From a virus: a stretch of 64,000 bases of DNA. The notes beneath the pieces were generated by a model. It saw only the letters and a program-made list of their open reading frames with translations. It had not been told where the DNA came from and did no database searches. Positions within the stretch are counted from its first letter, which is position 1; every line of letters starts with the position of its first letter. Of this stretch, positions 7,348-15,354 are shown in pieces. The DNA is taken from IMG/VR virus record IMGVR_UViG_3300037840_000188, positions 62,001 to 126,000 of that record, one strand, 5' to 3'. The position numbers and the translations under genes are program-made.

Positions 7348-8509
7348 CTACGCCACAAATCCGAACCCGGACGCATGATATCCCGGTAAGACCGATAAAT
7401 TGTGCGCTAGCAACACTTTACCGACTATTTTGGTGTTTCCAGCGCTGGGGATAAACCCATCATCATCCAGCGTCCCGTTGAACGGCGCATTCTTCGAAAT
7501 GCGGTACTTGATGTTCGGCTTGCGGGCGTTCAGGAACCAGATCGATTCGCCGCCCTGAAGGTTGCCGGACGGATACGCGGTCACCGCGCCGCCAGTGGTG
7601 TAAGACAGGTACCTGGTCGCCACGCGGTCGTTGGTGCCGCCGCTGGCTGTCAGGTAGGAGCCGGGAGCGTAACGAGAAGCCAGGATCACCGCACCGTTGT
7701 ATTCGAGGCCACGGAAACCGCCCTTGGCGATAGTGACGTTCTGGAAGCGCTGCTGAGTCTGATAGTTCGAACGAATGTAGCCCTGACCCTTGGCAGTTGT
7801 CAGGATGATGTTGGGCTCGTACTCGCCAGAACCATAGTTGACCGACTGGTACATGTTCTCCATCACCGGGAGGGTGATGTTCGCACCGGCGAAGTTGACG
7901 GGCGCGGGAGCCAGCATACGGCCACCATACAGCGAGCGAGTCAGGGTGCCATAGATCGGATAGGCCGAACCGTCCCAGCCGGGCGTCACGCCGTCAGAGA
8001 GGGCTTCATCGAGGCCGTTGATGACCTTGACATACGCGCCAGTCTGGCCCTGGAGATAGAGCTGGAGTGCGGTCTGCGCGCCGAGTTGCATGTAGGCGGA
8101 GTCCACGCGCTCTTCGACGAGCTTGATTACCGCGAGCGGCCCGTTGTTCAGCACCTTGATGTCTTCCTTGTAGAAGGGGATCATCACGGTCTGGTACTTC
8201 GGATCGAAGCGCAACTGCTGCTCGATCTGGCGCTGGTCGGCAGGCAGATCCTGACCCTTCGAGTACGAACCGCCATCCTGGACGTCATACTCGATGTTGT
8301 CGTTCCACGAAGAGCCGCCCTCGACCTCATCGAGACAGTTCTCGTCGAGGAAGGACATGAGCGGATCTTTATTGAATACGAGATCACGGAGCTTTGGCTG
8401 TTCGTCGATGTAGCGGCGAGTCGTGACTTCGATTTGCGAAAGAGTGTCAGGCGTATAGGTACCCTACCTTTGCTAGCTTAAATTCGTTACTGAACCGACT
8501 GAAACGCAT
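7348..8509 (-). CDS. major capsid protein, reading frame shifted near the N terminus
   Basis: The uninterrupted frame from ATG 8358 encodes 336 residues with the composition and motifs of HK97/P22-type major capsid proteins (GGSSWNDNIEYDV near the N terminus, then a long mixed domain). Family-like coding sequence continues 35 codons upstream (TYTPDTLSQIE to NKDPL, back to 8463) without any ATG, GTG or TTG. A start exists in another frame: ATG 8509 encodes MRFSRFSNEFKLAKVG, and removing one G from the GGG at about 8464-8466 would join the two. The gene is thus frameshifted, recoded, or contains an assembly error. It lies between scaffold and decoration genes. Confidence 0.8.
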
Positions 8510-9419
8510 CCAACAGCTTCGACCGGTCGTAAACTTTCTTGTCGCCACCGATTCCATCGCGTGACAGCGGCGATGGTGTACCGGCTCCAGTCGACGACGA
8601 CGCGCCCTCGGCACCTGCCGGGAAATTCGACTGCAACATCCGCTTCTTCATCCGCTCATTAACCTGGTCTTCGATGCGCTTTTCATCGGCGGCCAGCCGT
8701 GCGGCTTCAGCAGTCTTCTGGTCTTCGAGCACATTTGGCGCATCCCACTCTTCGTAGGCCTTGACCACGTCGCCCGCGATCTCTGGCTTTGCGGCCAGTT
8801 CGTCGAGCTTCTTCCAGTCGATGGGAGTCTTTTTGCCACGCGCGATATTGCGCATGATGTTCATCTCGACCGCAGTTCCGACTCCAATAAGAGTGCCCGT
8901 CACCTTCGGCGCGTAGACATTCTTATATGCCTCTTCGACACTCTCCTTCGCAGCGCCAGTACTGATTTCTTTGGCGATTGCCTGGACTTCTTCCTTGGTC
9001 AGGCCGGGGATCGAACTCGGGAGAGCAGGCGGGGTGGTGGTTGCGCCAATCTTCCCGTACTTGGCCTCATACTCCTTGACAGAAGCTTCAAGCGCCTTAC
9101 TGGAATCTTCGAGTTCTTTCAACTTGTTTGCGTTCCCGGTGATCGTCGCGTAGTTCTCGGCGTACCATTGCTGGTACTTGCGGCTGCCGGGCTTCGCATC
9201 GGTACCGATCAGTTCGGCTTCGAGTGTGGCCTTCGCGGCTTCGATCTGCTGCTTCTCGGCGAGCAGAGCATTAGCACGCTGCTCGATAGCCTGATACTCG
9301 GTGGCTTGGCGAAGTTGAGTTACCTTAGCCATCGTACTTGCGTTGCCAGTGAGCTTGGCGACCTCTTCGGTCGTCAACCCGCCTTCAATCAAAAGAGCCT
9401 GGAATTCTTGTGCGGTCAT
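8487..9419 (-). CDS. scaffolding-like protein
   Basis: A 310-residue, strongly helical and charged protein with coiled-coil regions (residues about 40-130) and a low-complexity Ala/Ser/Gly linker before a short basic C-terminal tail (DRSKLLDAFQSVQ). This is the classical plan of a phage scaffold, encoded immediately upstream of the capsid gene. It would guide procapsid assembly and then leave the head. Its 3' end overlaps the putative capsid start at 8509. Confidence 0.75.
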   Translation of the reverse strand: MTAQEFQALLIEGGLTTEEVAKLTGNASTMAKVTQLRQATEYQAIEQRANALLAEKQQIEAAKATLEAELIGTDAKPGSRKYQQWYAENYATITGNANKLKELEDSSKALEASVKEYEAKYGKIGATTTPPALPSSIPGLTKEEVQAIAKEISTGAAKESVEEAYKNVYAPKVTGTLIGVGTAVEMNIMRNIARGKKTPIDWKKLDELAAKPEIAGDVVKAYEEWDAPNVLEDQKTAEAARLAADEKRIEDQVNERMKKRMLQSNFPAGAEGASSSTGAGTPSPLSRDGIGGDKKVYDRSKLLDAFQSVQ

Positions 9420-9426
9420 ACGTTAG

Positions 9427-9801
9427 TTACTGTCCTTGTGGCGGCGCGCCCTGAGGTGGCCCACCTGGCGGCGGAGTCAGTGGTGCCTGGCCGCCCTGCT
9501 GCGGTTGATTTCCTTGTCCGCCCATCGCCTGCTGTACGGCCATGGGTACGAGCTGCTGAGCGAGCGCGATGATCTGCGCACAAATCTGTTCCGAGCCAGG
9601 CACTGCCCCCGAGGTCACGACCTGTTTGCAGGCCTGCTGGATTGAAGTAACTGCATCCTGGACCGGCTGCGTACCCTGAAGGATCGCTTTTAAAAATCCG
9701 CCCTGCTTCGCTGGCGCTGCTGCGGGCTGCGCGGGAAGATCCGGCAACGGAGGCAGCGGTGCGGTACCGGCGCTGGTCGCGGGCGTTGGAGAAGGCGACA
9801 C
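9427..9801 (-). CDS. Pro/Gln-rich structural protein
   Basis: A 124-residue protein with Pro-rich ends (PLPPLPDLPAQP; PPPGGPPQGAPPQGQ) and a helical core. GTG 9801 overlaps the stop of the preceding gene. Low-complexity head-cluster proteins of this kind are common upstream of scaffolds; function unknown. Confidence 0.65.
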   Translation of the reverse strand: MSPSPTPATSAGTAPLPPLPDLPAQPAAAPAKQGGFLKAILQGTQPVQDAVTSIQQACKQVVTSGAVPGSEQICAQIIALAQQLVPMAVQQAMGGQGNQPQQGGQAPLTPPPGGPPQGAPPQGQ

Positions 9802-9969
9802 TCAACGTATCCCCGCCTTATTTGCATCGCATGCGGGCGACGCGATTTCCTTGCCCATTGATTTTTGGCGACCGACCTTCGCGGAGAACCCGGTTTCCTT
9901 CTTCGTGAGTCCGACACCCCGGCTGGAGCCGCGCTTCTTACTGCCCATTGATTCGTGTTCGCGCTTCAT
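9802..9969 (-). CDS. small basic protein with HESMGSKK motif
   Basis: 55 residues, starting MKREHESMGSKKRG, strongly basic. It shares the HESMG motif with the gene at 5898-6044. ATG 9969 overlaps the stop of the upstream gene (ATGA). Probably nucleic-acid binding, perhaps packaged in the head, but this is inferred from charge only. Confidence 0.65.
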   Translation of the reverse strand: MKREHESMGSKKRGSSRGVGLTKKETGFSAKVGRQKSMGKEIASPACDANKAGIR

Positions 9970-10166
9970 TTGGCTATAGCCCCTTTACCCCTGAGCTTCG
10001 ACAATGTCTCCGCAAGGCGGGACTGTTTGCCGAGTTTTCCCGGCGATCCGGCGTTCTTCGCGGCAAATGACTGTGTGCCCATCCCGGCCTTCTTGGCTTT
10101 GGCTCCGAAAGCGCCCTTGTTGAGATTGGCGTGTTCTATCCAATCAGGGTCTGGGTTTGTGGGCAT
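9966..10166 (-). CDS. small basic protein
   Basis: 66 residues, Lys/Gly/Ala-rich (AFGAKAKKAGMGTQSFAAK). First gene of the minus-strand head cluster read here, with a 4-bp overlap to the next gene. Composition resembles the other basic peptides of the cluster. Confidence 0.65.
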   Translation of the reverse strand: MPTNPDPDWIEHANLNKGAFGAKAKKAGMGTQSFAAKNAGSPGKLGKQSRLAETLSKLRGKGAIAK

Positions 10167-10266
10167 CTAAGTGTGATGATGGACCTCGGAAAAGCGGGAA
10201 GTAAAGCGATCAAAGGGGTTACATCAAAGAAAGAACGACTGTGATAAACTGGGCGCAATCAGGACA

Positions 10267-10437
10267 ATGCTCATTACCGAGAGAGAGGTTGCCTCTATCA
10301 TGAATGTCTCCGTCAGCGTGGTCCGCAAATGGAGATGGAAGAATCACCCGCCAAGTTTTTTTAAAATAGGAAAATCTATTCGCTACGAAGAGAAAGACAT
10401 CTACGCTCTTAAGCAGAAAATGCGGGTAGAGCGATGA
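10267..10437 (+). CDS. MerR-type helix-turn-helix (excisionase-like) protein
   Basis: 56 residues: ITEREVASIMNVSVSVVRKW is a typical excisionase/HTH_17 recognition helix region, followed by the wing FFKIGKSIRYEEKDI. It heads a plus-strand operon running to 12623, opposite to the flanking late genes. Could be an excisionase or a small repressor; the fold is clear, the role is not. Confidence 0.75.
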   Translation: MLITEREVASIMNVSVSVVRKWRWKNHPPSFFKIGKSIRYEEKDIYALKQKMRVER

Positions 10438-10710
10438 TCGACCTGCGCATCGAGAGCCGCTTTAAGAATGCTGCGCTATATAACGCGATGATCGCGTATT
10501 GCCTCCCTGAGGAACGAGGACCCGGAAGATCTTTTCCCTCGCCACATCTATCAACTTTCGCTCCCCAAAATCGCCGTCACGGAACCGGCAGTACAGGAGA
10601 AGCCGGGGCCGCTGTCTGCGCTGCGCCGTAGCTGGGCACCGCTCGATCCGGATAAGTTCTGGATCGGGTTGCAGAAGGATCTGTTTGATAGAGGCATCGC
10701 CTTTGAATGA
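10434..10710 (+). pseudogene. small gene with an internal frameshift
   Basis: ATG 10434 overlaps the previous stop (ATGA) and encodes MIDLRIESRFKNAALYNA. Around 10495-10515 the coding signal moves to another frame, which then reads NEDPEDLFPRHIYQLSLPK and ends at 10710 with RGIAFE. The second part has no start codon of its own. A single protein of about 91 residues broken by one indel, or a programmed shift, would explain both halves. Confidence 0.6.
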
Positions 10711-10804
10711 CAATTTTCCAGAGCGGATGTGTTATTACGGGAGATCCGTGATTGCCTTGTCTTTGGGGTCATGAATCACCACTCTGGAATTCAAGGAGCA
10801 TAAA

Positions 10805-10999
10805 ATGAAACAGGTTTTCCTTTCTCGCGGCAGCACGCATCAAGTAGTCTGCGTCCCCGCTCAATTCGCAATACGCGGCGCGTATCTTCGCATCCTCGAC
10901 GAGGATGGCTGGCGCGTGGACGAGGTGTATTCAGTCGGCGCGTCGCTCGCGACAAGCGATAGAAGAAATCTGAGGGGATTGTTCGGATCACTGGCATGA
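10805..10999 (+). CDS. hypothetical 64-aa protein
   Basis: Strong AAGGAG ribosome site before ATG 10805. Short mixed alpha/beta protein (VFLSRGSTHQVVCV and onwards). Its stop overlaps the next ATG (ATGA). No family recognised. Confidence 0.65.
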   Translation: MKQVFLSRGSTHQVVCVPAQFAIRGAYLRILDEDGWRVDEVYSVGASLATSDRRNLRGLFGSLA

Positions 11000-11235
11000 A
11001 AATGTCCTCCATCCAACCCGGCATGCGCCTGCGCTCGACCATTTCGCGAGTGCCGATGGAGGAGTTCATCACCGTCACAGAACTGACGGAGTCTGGGTTT
11101 CGATTTTCTCTCGATGCCGAGTACGTGATGATTACACGCTGGGGAATGACAATGGCAAAGGATGGCCACGAACATTTCGGATTCAATGGCGAGGCGTTTT
11201 ACGAGCCAGTGTATCAGTGCGAGGGCGCAGATTGA
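10996..11235 (+). CDS. hypothetical 79-aa protein
   Basis: Starts at ATGA overlap with the previous gene. Contains an SH3-like pattern of short strands (GMRLRSTISRVPMEEFITV, then YVMITRWGM). Unknown function, part of the 10.3-12.6 kb plus-strand operon. Confidence 0.65.
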   Translation: MKMSSIQPGMRLRSTISRVPMEEFITVTELTESGFRFSLDAEYVMITRWGMTMAKDGHEHFGFNGEAFYEPVYQCEGAD

Positions 11236-11408
11236 AGCCCAAGGTTAAATATCTGAATGGCTCCTGGTACGTCACCGGCGGCCTCGTGCCCATTGATTTA
11301 AGATTTGTCGCGCACGAGACATTAGGTGCGGCGGTTGAGGCGCTGTGTCGGTGGTATCGGGGTGGTGGTGGGGCAGCAATGATTCCATATGGAGGACAAA
11401 CGCAATGA
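11232..11408 (+). CDS. hypothetical 58-aa protein
   Basis: TTG 11232 overlaps the preceding stop (TTGA). The protein KVKYLNGSWYVTGG and onward has a short beta hairpin then a helix (LGAAVEALCRWY), a pattern seen in small phage proteins that process or display nothing known. Stop overlaps the next ATG. Confidence 0.55.
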   Translation: MKPKVKYLNGSWYVTGGLVPIDLRFVAHETLGAAVEALCRWYRGGGGAAMIPYGGQTQ

Positions 11409-11851
11409 ATCTGTCCCGTCGCGGATTTCTCGGTGGTGCTATTGCCGCTATCACCCTGCGGATACTCCCATCGCCGCTCGCCGCTCGCGAGCCACGCAAA
11501 TGGATCTGGCTGCAATTCCACACAGGATTTGATCCGAACTGTACGAGGGCTTGGGCGCGATGGGCCGCATGTCGCTCAGATGGCGTTTACTTTACTACCG
11601 CCGGGCCGATATTCCTTGAAGACGTAGGCACGTCCAGCATGGAATCTTCACCGGCGGTCCTTGCCGTAAAGCAGCAGACCCGCATTCTCCTGAATGAATT
11701 CCTCGATTCTCGCTGTGACTGCCATCCTGGCTATTGGTGCCAGATTCACGAGCACATGAGGCCGAAGGATTTTTCTGGATATATTCCGGACGATGAAGAT
11801 GAGGATGAGGAAGATACGCCTACAGCGATTTATGAGGTAGTCTCCGGATGA
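11405..11851 (+). CDS. exported protein with Tat-like signal
   Basis: ATG 11405 (ATGA overlap) gives 148 residues with a twin-arginine style leader MNLSRRGFLGGAIAAIT and cleavage near PLAAREP. The mature domain has several Cys and His residues (SRCDCHPGYWCQIHEH) that could bind metal, and an acidic C terminus. An upstream in-frame start at 11345 would place the signal internally and is less likely. Confidence 0.7.
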   Translation: MNLSRRGFLGGAIAAITLRILPSPLAAREPRKWIWLQFHTGFDPNCTRAWARWAACRSDGVYFTTAGPIFLEDVGTSSMESSPAVLAVKQQTRILLNEFLDSRCDCHPGYWCQIHEHMRPKDFSGYIPDDEDEDEEDTPTAIYEVVSG

Positions 11852-12354
11852 TCTCTTGCGACCAACTCCCACCCGACAATAAACTTGTCTTCTCCGACGA
11901 CAGAGCACTACTTCCACATGGCTTTAACTGGGACATTCAGAAATGGCTATCGGAGTGGAGGCCGCTTCCGTATTTAATGCTTCGCGAACCGCTGCCGTAC
12001 GCAGACTGGACCGAGCTTCCAGACTTCCTTAAGATGACCATCCGGCAAGTCTGCTTCCAGCGCCAGCACTGGCAATTAAATAATATGCAACGCCTTTTCC
12101 GCGCGGCAGTCTGCGTAGAACACGGCTGGCAGATTCTTGGCCCGGAGATCGACACCCAGCATGGTCACGTAATCGCCGACTCTCCTGTCGTGGATGTGAT
12201 CGTTCGCCAGGCAGACCAGCCACCAGCGTCGATCCAGAGCCTAGCCGAGTTATCCGCGCAAGTATGGGCTGGGATGACAGATGCCGAGCGCGAGAAGCAT
12301 CCAAGGATCGGCGAGGTCGCCGCGTGTGCGGATCTAGATGGACTTAGCTTGTGA
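11848..12354 (+). CDS. hypothetical 168-aa protein
   Basis: Starts at ATGA overlap. Trp- and Leu-rich N-terminal half (WDIQKWLSEWRPLPYL), helical centre, acidic end. Soluble; no family recognised. Coupled to the neighbours by 4-bp overlaps on both sides. Confidence 0.65.
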   Translation: MISCDQLPPDNKLVFSDDRALLPHGFNWDIQKWLSEWRPLPYLMLREPLPYADWTELPDFLKMTIRQVCFQRQHWQLNNMQRLFRAAVCVEHGWQILGPEIDTQHGHVIADSPVVDVIVRQADQPPASIQSLAELSAQVWAGMTDAEREKHPRIGEVAACADLDGLSL

Positions 12355-12623
12355 GTATGTGTCGTGGCTGCGGTCAAGCAGATGGACGACCACGCCTCTG
12401 CCATAGTTGCACTGTGAGGCGTCAGGATCTATTTGCCGTTCAGGTAATGACTATGCAAGCGATGGGTATGAGCTTGAGAGAGATCGGCGAGAGGCTGGGA
12501 AAATCAGCCGAGCGCGTGCGGCAGATCCTGTACTTGGGCTGCCGACGGTGTTTTGTGTTGCGCGATGAACGAGGAGCAATTATCCCCTCCGAACGCAAAT
12601 CGAGATTTTACGGTACAATCTAA
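12351..12623 (+). CDS. zinc-ribbon plus sigma-region-4-like HTH protein
   Basis: 90 residues starting at GTGA overlap. N-terminal CRGCGQADGRPRLCHSC can bind zinc; residues 36-60 (MSLREIGERLGKSAERVRQI) match the helix-turn-helix of sigma factor region 4 and similar regulators. Last gene of the operon, likely a DNA-binding regulator. Directly followed by the hairpin-closed RNA candidate at 12626. Confidence 0.7.
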   Translation: MSMCRGCGQADGRPRLCHSCTVRRQDLFAVQVMTMQAMGMSLREIGERLGKSAERVRQILYLGCRRCFVLRDERGAIIPSERKSRFYGTI

Positions 12624-12625
12624 TT

Positions 12626-12774
12626 CTGCGAGCAAGTTGATAGATCGGGATCGCTTCGTCAACGTCGCCCCTGATCCTTGCGTCCCCGTAGTTGCTGGAA
12701 GGAAGCCTCGGCCACCGGGGTGATAACAAAGCGACGGAGCGGTGAATCCGGCCAGTTCCGGAACTTGCTCGCAG
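12626..12774 (+). ncRNA. candidate structured RNA closed by a 13-bp stem
   Basis: The ends form a perfect 13-bp helix: CTGCGAGCAAGTT at 12626-12638 pairs with AACTTGCTCGCAG at 12762-12774. The enclosed 120 nt is GC-rich with further short complementary blocks (GGGATC with GATCC; CCCCG with CGGGG). It fills the gap between the HTH gene and the fibre gene and no coding frame is convincing. It could be a leader element of the fibre mRNA or an independent RNA. I could not match it to a known riboswitch. Confidence 0.5.
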
Positions 12775-12793
12775 CGTAATATCATCGTAGTCA

Positions 12794-14413
12794 GTGGCCC
12801 AAAACCAAATCCCCGCCCGTCTGCCCGGCGCAACGCCACAGACGATCAGCGACCTTTACGACAAAATTAACTACCTCCTCTCAAAGCAATCCCCATCTTC
12901 AACCCCAACCACCACCCCAACTGCCCCCACCACTCCGACCACCTCCATAGTCGCTGATATCAGCGGCGCGAGCGGTCAGGCATCTGGTCCACAGTTCGCC
13001 GACATCCCGATCCTCGCCACCCTTCCATCTAATAACCCCGTGCAGGGCGCACCGTACGCACAAAATGGCCTGATGATCGACGTTGGCGGTCAACTGTATA
13101 TCTATGTCGCGGGGCCAACCTTTGCCTGGACTCCTGCCGTTGCCGAAGCCACGTTTCAGGCTGCCGAGACGCTGACCGTTGGCGGCACTGCCAATGCGAT
13201 CACTGGCACCACGCCGACCACCTACGCCGCACTCGCTACCGGTTACGTAATCCGCCTTATTCCGACCGCTACAAATACCGGGGCCGTGACTATCAACATA
13301 AATTCCATCGGCGCAAAAGCCATCACAAAGAACGGCACTGCGGCGCTCGTTGGGGGAGAACTGGTCAATGGCAATACGTATTTCCTCTTATACGATGGCA
13401 CTCGTTTTCAGATTCTTGGTGAAATCATCAACGAAGTCACCTTGGCGAACAGTGAATGGGTGACCGTCGGGGGGGCGGCAAACGCCATCACTGGCATTAC
13501 GGCGAATAAATACACCGCACTCGCGAATGGTTTTCTCCTGCGCCTTATTCCAACCTCCACAAATACGGGGGCTACGACACTCAACATCAACAGTATCGGC
13601 GCGCACGCAGTCACAAAGAACGGCAACGTCGCCCTGACGGGCGGAGAACTCACTTCCGGAATTGTTTATTTTCTGCTCTGGGATGGTACGGAATTTCAGA
13701 TCGTCGGATCGCAACCTGTTACCGAGGCCGCGATTGCGAACAGTGAGTGGATAACGGTTGGCGGCACTGCGAATGCGATTACCGGTGCTACGGCTACCCC
13801 CTACACCTCTCTCGCTCCTGGATTCCTTATCCGGATCATTCCGACCGCAAATAATACCAGCGCCACGACGCTGAATGTAAATGGTATCGGCGCACAGCCG
13901 GTAACGAAGGACGGTAACACAGCCCTCTCGGGAGGTGAACTGCTCAGCGGCGTAGCGGCCTTTCTATTGTGGGATGGAACAGAATTTCAAATAGTTGGAG
14001 CTGCTGCCGGAGTGACGCAGACTGTGGCTACTTTCACTCCTGCGCTTCTTATCGGCGGCTCTGGTACCGGCATCACCTATTCCAACCAGACCGGCGTTTC
14101 TATCCTGACCGGCGATCAGGTAGTACTGCTCGTATCGCTGACCCTATCCGGAATCCCAGCCCCGAGTGGTGGTGCGCTGACAATCGACGTATCTGGTGCC
14201 GCTGTTCCTGTGTCGGTCGCCCCTGGCGGCATCGTGACGATCTGCTACATGACAGGCTGGCAGTCATTAACGGGCGCGCCGAGCGGGCTCCTTCCCACCG
14301 GAACCGGGAGCGTGCATCTTTACCAGTGGGGTGCTACGGGCGTTTCTGGCCTCACTGACGCCAACATCACTGCTGCCAGTGTGATTTATCTGGCGGTGGT
14401 CTATGTGACGTAG
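12794..14413 (+). CDS. tail fibre / spike-like protein with three tandem repeats
   Basis: 539 residues. After a helical N terminus and a Thr/Pro-rich linker (SSTPTTTPTAPTTPT), three repeats of about 95 residues each contain TVGG-ANAITG, LLRLIPT-NTGATTLNINSIGA and VTKNG-AL-GGEL ... LLWDGTEFQI. A C-terminal beta-rich domain follows. This architecture fits receptor-binding or fibre proteins. The GTG start at 12794 has no strong ribosome site, so the exact N terminus is uncertain. The repeats encourage recombination that can change fibre length. Confidence 0.75.
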   Translation: MAQNQIPARLPGATPQTISDLYDKINYLLSKQSPSSTPTTTPTAPTTPTTSIVADISGASGQASGPQFADIPILATLPSNNPVQGAPYAQNGLMIDVGGQLYIYVAGPTFAWTPAVAEATFQAAETLTVGGTANAITGTTPTTYAALATGYVIRLIPTATNTGAVTININSIGAKAITKNGTAALVGGELVNGNTYFLLYDGTRFQILGEIINEVTLANSEWVTVGGAANAITGITANKYTALANGFLLRLIPTSTNTGATTLNINSIGAHAVTKNGNVALTGGELTSGIVYFLLWDGTEFQIVGSQPVTEAAIANSEWITVGGTANAITGATATPYTSLAPGFLIRIIPTANNTSATTLNVNGIGAQPVTKDGNTALSGGELLSGVAAFLLWDGTEFQIVGAAAGVTQTVATFTPALLIGGSGTGITYSNQTGVSILTGDQVVLLVSLTLSGIPAPSGGALTIDVSGAAVPVSVAPGGIVTICYMTGWQSLTGAPSGLLPTGTGSVHLYQWGATGVSGLTDANITAASVIYLAVVYVT

Positions 14414-14926
14414 TGGTTTGCCTCATCACAATTCCGAGACTGTCGAGCGGACTTACGTCAACGCCGAAGCCGAAGATTGCGGAGCCGTGGCTGGCGGCTT
14501 CCTGGCGGCGGTTTTCGCGGAGAACGCCGAACTTTAATCGGGATTTGACGAAGACCACGGAATCACAGGCACGAAGGGCGCGCTGGAAGATGCGCGTGTC
14601 GGTGTGTGAGGGGATCAGCAGGACCACTTTTCGTGATTGGCCTTCGAGGATGCAGCGCTCGACCCAGCGGCCCCTAACTTCGCCATACGGTGGGTTTATG
14701 AAGCAGGTAGGACTATCCCACGGCAATACGCAACCGTCTTGGGGGGGGTATAGAAGGACAGAGCGCCAGTCGGATTATCCGGTTCCGTGCACGGGTCGAG
14801 GCCGATACCTCCCAAAAGAGCACGGATGGGCTCCAGTACGTACTCTGGCGTCAGCATTGCCTGCCTGGCGTGACTCTCTGGTCTTCGGCGTTTGGTGTTG
14901 TCGAAGCGGTGGGAGGCGGTTGGCAT
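14367..14926 (-). pseudogene. phage DNA N6-adenine methyltransferase, frameshifted
   Basis: Phage Dam-type adenine methyltransferase. The 5' frame encodes MLTPEYVLEPIRALLGG and LDPCTEPDNPTGAL.FYTPP; the coding sequence then jumps frame at a run of eight G on the plus strand (14741-14748) and continues as QDGCVLPWDSPTCFINPPYG, carrying the catalytic NPPY, then the C-terminal half. One base change in the homopolymer restores the protein. It may be phase variation, decay or an assembly error. The likely start is Met at 14857. Confidence 0.75.
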
Positions 14927-14927
14927 T

Positions 14928-15318
14928 CTAGCCTAGGCAGGCGAATTCGCGGTGCAATTGCTTCAGTGGAGCAGCTTTACAGTAGGCCTCGTGAGCCAAC
15001 TCCGGAGTCGAAAAACACCCAAGATGAATTCTCTTTTTTGACTTCTGTATAACGGCACGCCAGCGATTGCCGATCTTGTGGACGCCTTTGTATCCGATTC
15101 ATGACGACGTTTTCCATAAGGATCAACTTTCCATCCCCATAGCGACAGGCGTGGTAGCTGGCGGTTCTGGCGAGCCAAATAGCTTGCCACTTCCACTGCA
15201 TTAAATATTCGTAGTTATGCTCGTCTACAAGCGATGTCATTCCGTTATCGAGCGGAATGCGGTACTCTTTTATTGGCTGGGTTTCCTGCTCATTCAGGTT
15301 CATGTGGTCGCGCTCCAA
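14928..15318 (-). pseudogene. AP2/HNH homing endonuclease remnant
   Basis: The N-terminal part (EYRIPLDNGMTSLVDEHNY) matches AP2-type HNH endonucleases. The second part, in another frame, is an AP2 DNA-binding domain: GVHKIGNRWRAVIQKSKKRI, then HLGCFSTPELAHEAY, ending at 14928. The HNH catalytic core expected between them is missing. The gene has therefore suffered an internal deletion plus a frameshift and should be inactive. Confidence 0.7.
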
Positions 15319-15354
15319 CGCGAGTTACAACTCAGCCATTATATCACACTTGGA

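Noticed and set aside
10707-10804. Small gene with internal TGA (MTIFQSGCVITGDP, stop, LPCLWGHESP)
   Set aside because: The two parts read like one peptide but are too short to decide between decay and chance.
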